Source of the DNA: Anniella stebbinsi
Taxonomy: Eukaryota > Chordata > Lepidosauria > Squamata > Anniellidae
Assembly: GCA_029215795.1 (NCBI GenBank)
Contig: JARDYH010000003.1
Span: forward strand, 258,699,562 to 258,763,561
Length of the DNA: 64,000 bases
Direction of reading: 5' to 3'
Under the pieces are notes generated by a model. It did not search any database and was not told where the DNA came from. It worked only from the letters and a program-made list of their open reading frames with translations. This document shows positions 55,420-64,000 of the stretch, piece after piece. Each line of letters opens with the position of its first letter. The stretch's first letter is position 1. A program made the position numbers and the translations under genes.

Positions 55420-55960
55420 ACAAGTAATTTGTGAGTTCCATGAAGAAACACTGTTTTTTCCTTGATGCTGTTAGCGATATTCTCCTCAAAATGCTTTTTG
55501 CATCTCTTATCGTCTGCTTGCATCTCCTTTGTGCAAGCTTGCATTCCCTTTTGGTTTTCTCATTTGAGTAAGACTTACATTTTCTGAAAGAAGCCTTCTT
55601 TTCTTTAATAACTTCCTTGACACTGCTCATTAACTATGCTTGGGACCTCATGGACTTGATGCTGCCTTTCCTAACCGGTGATATACATTCTTGCTGATGG
55701 GATTTGTCCCTCTTGACTCCCCCTTTGAACTTCCTTTCCCCTCATTTTAGAGAAGGTTCCTTCTTTGAAGTCAAATGTGACTTTGTTCAACTTCCTTGGC
55801 AGTTTTCCACTTAAATATAAATTAAATCTGATAGAACTGTGGTCACTGTTCCCAATTGGTTCAACAACATTTACATCTCCTACTAGGTCCTTCAACTACA
55901 ATAATTTAGCACCACCATCCCCATCTCTGGTCACATTCCATCTTTAAATGAAACAGGCAA
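55420..55960 (-). mobile_element. Antisense CR1-type LINE, endonuclease end and linker
   Basis: The - strand encodes EPIGNSDHSSIRFNLYLSGK (end of the apurinic endonuclease, with the SDH motif), then YSNEKTKRECKLAQRRCKQT and IRDAKSI, the charged linker before the reverse transcriptase. Order and orientation are consistent with one old copy. Confidence 0.75.
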
Positions 55961-56378
55961 GATAAATCCAAATAGTATTTATAATTCCAAACCAGAGAGA
56001 ATATGGTTTTCTACCCAGGCTTCAATGTACACCATGGGTGTTGCTTTTTTATTGGCCCTGCTCCTATGCAAAGCAGTCTGTCACACAGATGTATTCACTG
56101 AAACTTTTCCTGGCATCGTGATATAGTGGTGACGTTTAACCTGCTAAATATCTGCTACGAAAACATTGCATCCCTACTTATGAGGATTCAGCCATGGAAT
56201 TAAATAAGGATGTACAGAGTGAATTTAGCTCACCACTAAGTTTTACCAGCTTGTGTTTGTATGCATGCATGCGCACACACTTCAGGAGATGAGATTCCAT
56301 GGCAACTGGCTCATGGGAGAAAATGGCAACAGCAACAAGGAATTTTAACCCATTTCACTGGTTCTCCCCATCAGATCA

Positions 56379-56518
56379 TACAGTGCCTTGCGTAAGTATT
56401 CACCCCCTTTGACTTTTCTACATTTCGTTGTGTTACAACCTGGAATAAAAATGGAATTAAGATTTCTTCTCACTGATCTACACAAAGTAGTCCATAATGT
56501 CAAAGTGGGGAAAGAAGA
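56379..56518 (+). mobile_element. Tc1/mariner-type terminal fragment
   Basis: Starting at TA (56379-56380), CAGTGCCTTGCGTAAGTATT then CACCCCCTTTGACTTTTCTA, TTCGTTGTGTTACAACCTGG and GTAGTCCATAATGTCAAAGT match the left terminus of a Tc1-like transposon common in fish. No transposase and no second terminus are seen nearby. Confidence 0.8.
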
Positions 56519-59500
56519 AACCATGCTAGATTCAGACATCATGGCAAGCCACCTTGAAACAAACAGGGCTGACAACCCACCATGGATTGTCATGTTATGT
56601 GAACCAGATCAGGGGGGTTCATATCAACACTTTTAAGATTTGACTAGTCAATTAACCAGCATGATAACCCTAATTATGATTGCACCACCATTAATATTAG
56701 TCAGGTTAACTTCTAACTAGCTCTGAGTGACATCTAGAAGGCTGATAAAAGCCTGCTTGATCAAACAGGTGTTTGATACTCGTGCCCAATTTCAGAAGCA
56801 GCGCTGTTGTATTTTTTTTCCTAACTGGTTATTTTATGTGATGTTAGTTTTTGTTAACAGTTCCTTTGGGAAATGCTGAATGATTTATATGGTGCTCCCC
56901 AGCAGTCTCCTGGAGCACTGATCAGGGTAAAACCTACTTAGCTCTACCACTGTAACACTATCATCTGACCTCAAATCATTTTCTTTTGAGACCAGTTGGG
57001 GGAAAGTTTTTACAATGAAAGCTTTTCCATGAAAAGAAATGGATATGATCTAGACTACTACAGCCAGCCAAATGGACCTTTATAGGCCCTAAGGAAGTAA
57101 TGGAGGAACAAGCTCAGTTTCATTAAAGCCAACTAGCAGATAAATATTAGGAAGGGATTATCAGCTTAATGCATAGTAATTACACAGAAGAGATATGTCA
57201 TTCTTAGTAACTAGGCATCGCAAAGGTCTCAGCACTGCTTTCAGAAGAAATACCAAGGCAACAAAGCATGTTTCTAGTGGTTTCTGACAAATACATAAAA
57301 ATGGAAAGACTAAAGAGGGCCATTTGGGTGTTTTGTCCATTCCGATAGGCCTCTGTGAATGGTCGGTAGATTTTAGTTAGTTAGGAAAGAAAGATAAACC
57401 AGGAACAACATTTAACTGCAATATTCAGAATTCCAATATTGAGTTCTAACACTCAGAATTGCACAGTTATGTTTAACTTTTGAATAGTTTTAACGTTTGA
57501 AGTTTGATATCAAAATTGTAGCAAAACAAAGAAATTAATGAGGGAAGGCACCAATGCAGAAACGAGAGGAGAAAACCTTTAAAATACACTAAAATAATGT
57601 ATTCATCTCAATACATTTCAAATTCACTCTACATCAGGGGGCACTGATACAACAAAGCAACACTGTACTTTCTATGTGCTCTATTGTAAAGTGATTCCTC
57701 AGGATTATTTTGGAACACACTGATTGGACTGAATAAATTATATTTTAGTGCATACCTTAGGGGTTCTCTTCTCTTGTTTCAGTTATTAATCAAGACAAGT
57801 ATCTGATTAAATTTTCAACCAATGCCAATGAAAGGCACTACTACTAGGCTTTCATTCAAAAGTACACGTTTACATAGAAGCACATTAACTCCCTGCTCTT
57901 ATTTCTTGAAGTACAATGCCATGCTCCTCTCTTTAACACACAAGACTGGATGTCCACCAGAGGAAATTACTACCTCTGATAAAGCAACGATCTTTCTTCC
58001 CACAGTCCTCAAAACCAGAGAGCTGAAAGCCAAGTCCTAATTTAGTTAGGTCCCACTGCTTCATTTTCACAATCACAATCCTGTATGTTAGTGCTTACAA
58101 ACTGGCAAGTCCACAGGCTGTGTGCCTGTACATTTGGAGATTTATGGCACATCAGCAGCTAAGCCATATTGCACCAACATCAGAGAAGGGTTTAACTTTT
58201 GGTAGTAAAAGAAATGTGCAGGGGATGGGAATTAAATTTGCCCCTCTTTTCCTCACCTCCCACACACTACTGTTTTTATGACTTTCCCCTCTAGCCAGTT
58301 CATTTCTGGTATCCAAAAAGCAGTGGAGCACGTGGAGGTACAGAAGGGGTGGGGGTGGGTTGTACCTATTCCCTGTGTGTACCTTTGCTTTACAGTCAGA
58401 CCAGCAAATGCATGCTTAACATACACGTGTACATCTGGTTTGGTCCTAAGTTTCAATTCTAAGAGAGGCTGAAGGAGCCTGCTCAAAGGCAATACTAGGA
58501 GGAACAAGTAATTGCTTTAAAATAAAGCTGTATTCCAATACCCTCTATGGACAGTAGAAAGCTAGAACCCCACTTACTCAGTTTCCCAATACTAATTAAA
58601 CTTCTTTGCAAAAGAGAAGTGGCAAGATCCTGTGCACAGCAATACTTACACTCAACCATCTCAACATGCAGGACCAAAGGGTAACAGGAGAACAGGGCAT
58701 AACTGACAAGCAAGCTGAGGTCTGGTTGGTATCTCGATGGAAGACTACCTGTGACCCTTATGTATTCAGCCTCAAGTTCCATAATGAAAGAAAGCAGGAC
58801 ATAAATTATATTTAGGAAGTGAAAAGGTAAAATAGAAATTCTTTAAACAATCAAATGACAGTATATGTCTATATTGGATACTGGACTGCTGATCAGCATA
58901 GATTGGAAATATATCAGATTCCTAGGTGGCTTTTTTGATTTAAAAATATACTGGTATACTGACACACAGAGCAAGTGACATAAAAGTATCATTATACACA
59001 TACACACACTCGATAAAAACAGCACTGCGGCATATATAAGTTAAACATTTGATAATGGTTGGTTTTTAAGACCAGAATTTATACGGGGGTATCTGAAGTG
59101 TCAAATTTAGCCAAAACAAATAAGTTCTCGATGCCCAGGAAATTAAGCACATAGTCTCCAGCCCTGGTTGAATGTTATTTGTCCATCATCCATTCATTTC
59201 TCACTTTTTGCAAGCCATTCTCAAAGTATCATAAAATGTTGCCTACCTTTATTATAAAAATATAAATTGCAATCATAATAAGGTTGATTTAATAGGAAAA
59301 ATAGGAGAACTCCAGACTTTGTTCTGAAGAAGGATCCACTAAATCCTGCTTATCACTATTATTCTCAATGGGTACAGGCCCAAGTCATACTGGCTACATC
59401 CAACATAGAAGTATGCATGCTTCACTTCACTGATTTTAGTAGGACTGAAGTGCACATAATTGTGCACTAGACCAAAGATGATCAGAAGGTAAATTGGGAT

Positions 59501-59544
59501 TGACTCATAGAACCCTGGGTGTATTATTGATAGGGGCAACAAAA

Positions 59545-60955
59545 TGACTTATTTATTTTATTTCTATTCTGCCCAATAGCCGAAGTTCTCTGGGTGGTTC
59601 ACAAAAAGTTAAAAGCACAAAGTATACCATAAAATATAAAATATGGAAATATAAAACCACAATATAACAGTACAACCAGAATAAAAACGAGCAGCAATGC
59701 AAAGATTTAAAATACAGATTTAAAACAGCAGAGCTCAAAGACCAGGATGGTAAAATGCTAAAATACTGGGGAAATAAAAAGGTCTTCACCTGGCGCTCTA
59801 AGAAGTACAATTAGTGCCAGGCAAACATCTCTAAGGAGCTCATTCCACAGCCAGGGTGCCACAGCAGAAAAGGCCCTCATCTTGGTAGCTACCTGCCTCA
59901 CTTCCTTTGGCAGGGGCTCACGGAGAAGGACCCCTGAAGATGATCTTAGAGTCTAGGTAGATACATATAGGAAGAGGCGATACTTCAGATAACCTGACCC
60001 CAAGCCATTTAGGGTTTTGAATGTTAATACCAGCACCATGAATCGGGTGTGGACAGGGACTGGCAGGCTGTGCAGCTGGAGGAGTACTGGCGTAATGTGG
60101 ACTTCTTGGCCGGTCCCCATTAACAAACTTGCTGCCCTGTTTTGGACCACCTGAAGTTTCAGGATCATTTTCAAAGGCAGCTCCATGTATAATGCAATGC
60201 AGTAATCCAGATGAGAGATTATCAGATCATGGATATCTGTAGCTAGGCTCTCTCTATCTAGATAAGGGCGTAGTTGGCATATGAGCCTAAACTGATAAAA
60301 TGTGGTCCATGTCAACAATTCCATCTGTGCCTCAAGTGACAGTTCTGGGTCCAAGAGCACCCCAAATTACAAACCCGATCCTTTTAAATAAAACAACCCC
60401 CCCGAACAGGTTGAACATCATCTAACCGGGAGACAAACCACCCACTAACAGTACCTCCATCTTGTCTGGATTAAGTCTGTTTGTTGGCTCTCATCCAGTC
60501 TATTATTGTGACAAGGCACTGTTTCAGAACAGCCACTGCCTTATCTGAGTTTGATGAAAAAGTGGTAACACCTCAAGCAACACCTCCGGATGACCTCCCC
60601 CAGTGGTTTTATGTAGATGTTGAACAGCACAGGGGATAAAATAGAGCCTTGTGGAACACCATGGCCTGGTTGTCAAGGCACAGAGCAATAATCCACAGCA
60701 CCACCTTCTGGAATTGGCCATCCAAGTAGAAGTAGAACCAATGCAGCACAGTGCCTCCAACTCCCAGCCCAGACAACCTATACAGAAGGATACCATGGTC
60801 GGTAGTGTTGAAAGCCACTGAGAGGTCCAGAAGAATCAACAGGGTCGCACACCCACTGTCCCTCTCCTGGCAAAGATCATCCCACAGGGTGACCAAGGCA
60901 GTTTCCGTTCCACACCACTTCCAAGTTAGACTGCTGAGGGCACCAGCAGGTTAGC
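59545..60955 (-). mobile_element. Antisense CR1/L2-superfamily LINE (RT domain to 3' tail)
   Basis: From the reversed 3' end (TTTATTTTATTTCTATTCTG, CCCAATAGCCGAAGTTCTCT) the - strand carries RPYLDRESLATDIHDLIISH, LNGLGSGYLKYRLFLYVST and, upstream, ATLLILLDLSVAFNTTDHGI. It is the most complete LINE copy here at 1.4 kb but is broken by stops and frameshifts. Confidence 0.87.
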
Positions 60956-61539
60956 TTAGGGTGACTAAGAGTGGATTTGTGTGTAGAAGAATTGTGAGAA
61001 CAGTTCAGTTTCTGACACTCAAATTCCTAGGCTCAGAATTCTTCAATTCTAGTTGTATGTCTTTTGTACCTGGCTTCAGTTAGTGGCTTTTGTGATTCTA
61101 GTTAAAAAAAAAAAAACCAGATCACACAAAGATGATGTCTGCTCACCCCTGCACTAGACTATGGATGTTGTCTTTTGCACAACAGCAAGAACCTCCTTCT
61201 ATTACTACTGCTAGCAAAATATTATACCCAGAAAATTTTGGTATTACCAGCAACCAAATCTATATTCTAATGGGAAGAGAAATTTGGGGTAGTATTACAA
61301 AAATACTAATTACTTTTATACTCAAGGTTAATTAATTTTTTACTTTGGAAGAACCAAGTCATTTATTTTGCACACAAACATAAAACTACAAATTTACAAC
61401 TGAAAGCTTAAATGATCACTGACCCATTTAAAAGTCTTTCCAGACTAAGCACACTTGAAACCAGGATTCAGATCTCATTCAAATTAATCTATGGGCATAC
61501 AGAGGCCAAACTCAGTTATCCTACTGATCACCCATCAGT

Positions 61540-62105
61540 AATTGTGAACGTCACATGAGCATGACCTGGCTCGCATGAGCATGACCTTGCTCGCACAAAA
61601 TGCTAACCCATGGTTTATTTAAACAACGGCCTGTTGTGTACCAAACATCTGCCTGCCAAATGACTGAACAAACCATGGATATGGTTTCTCAGTCCCTGGG
61701 ATGTTTGTTTCCCTCCTCCTTCACCCACTTCCTCCTTGTATCCCAACTGCCTTTGCAGCACTGCAGTACTGGCACTTAAAGAGACTGAGGGTTTTGGCTG
61801 CTCTTGCTCACTGCCTCAGTATCCTGGCAAACCATTATTTTGGGTTTGCACACTAATGACAACCCATGATTTCAACAACCCACAGTTCACAATCCAACAA
61901 CAAACCATGGATTCTTTTCACGGGTTGTTTGTAGTTTGTGAACCGCCCAGAGAGATTTGGCTATTGGGCAGTCTAGAAATGCAAAAACCCATAATTATTA
62001 ACCCATAATTCTGGTTCACACATCACGACAACCAACAATTCAAGAAAGAAGGGTAATTAATGGTTACTTATTTAAACCATGGTTTGTCATACGTGTGACC
62101 AGGAT
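61540..62105. mobile_element. MITE remnant containing a LINE 3' end
   Basis: Many repeats of AACCCATGGTTT/AAACCATGG-type words end with TTTAAACCATGGTTTGTCAT and ACGTGTGACC. Within it 61926-61985 reads GTGAACCGCCCAGAGAGATT then TGGCTATTGGGCAGTCTAGA, the + strand LINE 3' end. A 22-bp tandem (GCATGAGCATGACCTGGCTC) is near 61555. Confidence 0.6.
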
Positions 62106-62683
62106 CTTTGTGTGCTCCCTTCCTTCCTTCCTTTTCATGTGCTCATTCAATCTTCCTTTTCCTTGCTTTTTATAACCATAGTTTACCATTATGTACAAAT
62201 CAGGAAAACCAAGATAGCACTAACAAGAATTGCCCCAAAACCTTGATTTGAAACCATGATTTAAAGTTTGTTTGCAAATGATTGTTTTGCAATCAAGCAG
62301 AGTGATGTCTGCTCAATGGATTATTTTAATCATACCTGACTGGAAGATACGTTCCAACTTCACTATGTTTTCATCTCTCTACAATCTTTGCACTGAAGAA
62401 CAAAGGTTTTACTATTTTTTTTAAGTTGTTAAGAGAATGAGACCTCAAACATATGCCTCAAGAAGTGTTGATTGGTCCAAATACACTCTCCAATACATTC
62501 TGACAAAAAAGTCCTCTTTAAAGGCAACAAGTTATAATAGTGCTTCCTCACAAATGATGTTCTTCCTAAATGCACTAAGGAATTTCAAAAAATAAGATGT
62601 CAGTTTTGAATTGTAATATAACCAATTAAGTTGCTTAGAAACAACAAGAATTTACGATTTCCACTATCAAAAATACTGCCCCA

Positions 62684-63432
62684 GTTCATATGTAATGACT
62701 AACTATTGGTTAAGTAACCCATAGCTAGTCAGGGCCTCACAGCAGCAAGTGAACGTCCTGCCTCCTGCCTGCCTGCCACTTTTGTTTTGCATCAGCTGTT
62801 ATGAACAACCCAGTAATGTCTCGTTCCTGGATTGTTTGATGTTGGATTATAATTCTGGTTTGTTTGTCCCTCAACATCCAGAGTTCTGGGTTTGGGATGT
62901 TCCTAGGTTGTTTATGAAAGCAGATGCAAATTGGAAGGGGCAAGCAGATGGGAGACAGAATGCTCACTCGCTTGTGTGTGAACCCACCAATACATGGGTT
63001 CACCAATTCAGGTCACCTGGTTTGTATATAATGCTCACCCCATGGTTAAACCATAATTTGTTGTCCTACCCAGAATTTATTTGGCTGACGATCTCACAAA
63101 CTGTGGCTTGTCTTCTCAACCCTCGGATTGATTGTTTTCCTCCTCCTTTGCCTGCTCATGCCCTGCATGTAGAGCAGCTGGCTTTTTCCCCTTTTTTTTT
63201 TTACCATTCTTGTCCACTTCCTCTGTAGCCTGGTGAAACAATCGACAAACAGCCCATGGTTCTGGATTCACACTTAACAAACCACCCATGGTGTAAACAA
63301 CCCAGAATTCACAACCCTTTCTGGGTTGTTCAAGGTTAACAAACCATAGTTTGTTAGCACAGCCGGGGTTGCAAATCATGACAACCCAGAATTCAACAAC
63401 CATAGGCTAGTGTTATGTGTGAACCAGGTCAC
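62684..63432. mobile_element. Long palindrome-rich MITE, relative of 450-870
   Basis: The left end CCCAGTTCATATGTAATGAC then TAACTATTGG is the reverse complement of the right end of the element at 450-870. The right end reads AGTGTTATGTGTGAACCAGG. Internal ACAACCCAG words are repeated in both orientations. Boundaries are approximate. Confidence 0.6.
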
Positions 63433-63562
63433 TAACTCCAGCTTAACACAGACTTACTATTCTAATGAAACAGCTCAGCAAGAAGAGGCAAAATCCTTCT
63501 CCCAGGAGGATGGACCCTAGTGAAAGCAGCACCACCAGCGGAAGGAGAAGAAATTGTTGGAG

Positions 63563-63589
63563 GTGTGTGTGTGTGTGTGTGTGTGTGTG
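63563..63589. repeat. (GT)n microsatellite
   Basis: About 13 GT units in FBXO11 intron 1. Confidence 0.95.
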
Positions 63590-64000
63590 ATGCTATATAT
63601 CTCCTTATTAGGATACAGCAGTGTGCACTGCATTGTGCAGTGTTGCCAGTAACTGTGTTGAAGCGCAAAGTGGGTAAAAGTATTCAGACAAAGATTTTAA
63701 GCTATTAAATAACTTTAAACTTTCCAAATAATCATTTGTGAAGTCATCTGCCCAGTAAAGTAAGCATTACAGTTACAAGTATGTTCTCTACTATGAATAA
63801 ACACTTGCTTGAGCTGCAAGCTTCAAAGACTGTTTGCTTGCTCTCTTTGATTAAGAGGAAGGGACAACACCCATCCCTCCCAGATTGGTTTAAGCCCATC
63901 TACTGAAAGCAATAGGTTTTTACAGCAATTCTGAAAAATGCTTAGATTCAGCCTTTAGCAACTATCAGAAAACTCTAATATGTGCAAAACGGTCACAGAA

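Overview
The window is vertebrate nuclear DNA: AT-rich, intron-rich and full of degraded LINE, SINE and MITE copies. The repeat families (CR1/L2-superfamily LINE 3' ends ending in short ATAAATA-type tails, a tRNA-derived SINE, many palindromic MITEs, long CA/GT, CT and TATC microsatellites) are those I associate with a squamate reptile, probably a lizard. Species cannot be fixed from the sequence alone. No bacterial, phage or CRISPR content is present.

Two protein-coding genes are present, both incomplete at their 5' ends and facing each other tail to tail. MSH6 (+ strand, 65-8490) contributes its last six exons, which encode the C-terminal MutS ATPase domain. FBXO11 (- strand, stop codon at 9703-9705, first visible exon ending at 41651) contributes 22 exons, which I number 2-23, encoding about 849 residues: linker and basic stretch, F-box, the long right-handed beta-helix (CASH/PbH1 repeats) and the UBR-type zinc finger. 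Every exon is open, every splice site is GT/AG, and the codon phases join across all junctions, so both genes look functional. The same MSH6-FBXO11 tail-to-tail order is known on human 2p16.3.

Layout: 1-8490 MSH6 exons and introns; 8491-9702 the two 3' UTRs, whose poly(A) signals form one 13-base palindrome at 8550-8562; 9703-41651 FBXO11 exons 23 to 2; 41652-64000 the start of FBXO11 intron 1, at least 22 kb, with no exon and made largely of antisense LINE fragments and palindromic MITEs. The first exon and promoter of FBXO11 lie beyond position 64000; the promoter and first four exons of MSH6 lie before position 1.

Functionally, MSH6 pairs with MSH2 as MutS-alpha in nuclear mismatch repair, and FBXO11 is the substrate receptor of an SCF ubiquitin ligase. 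Their pathways are not obviously linked; they share a boundary, and very probably a few tens of bases of transcript. I did not find an undescribed multi-gene system here. The observations most worth following are the shared palindromic poly(A) signal, the exon-couplet architecture of FBXO11, the changed MSH6 C-terminus, a Tc1-like terminal fragment, and several very regular inverted-repeat elements.
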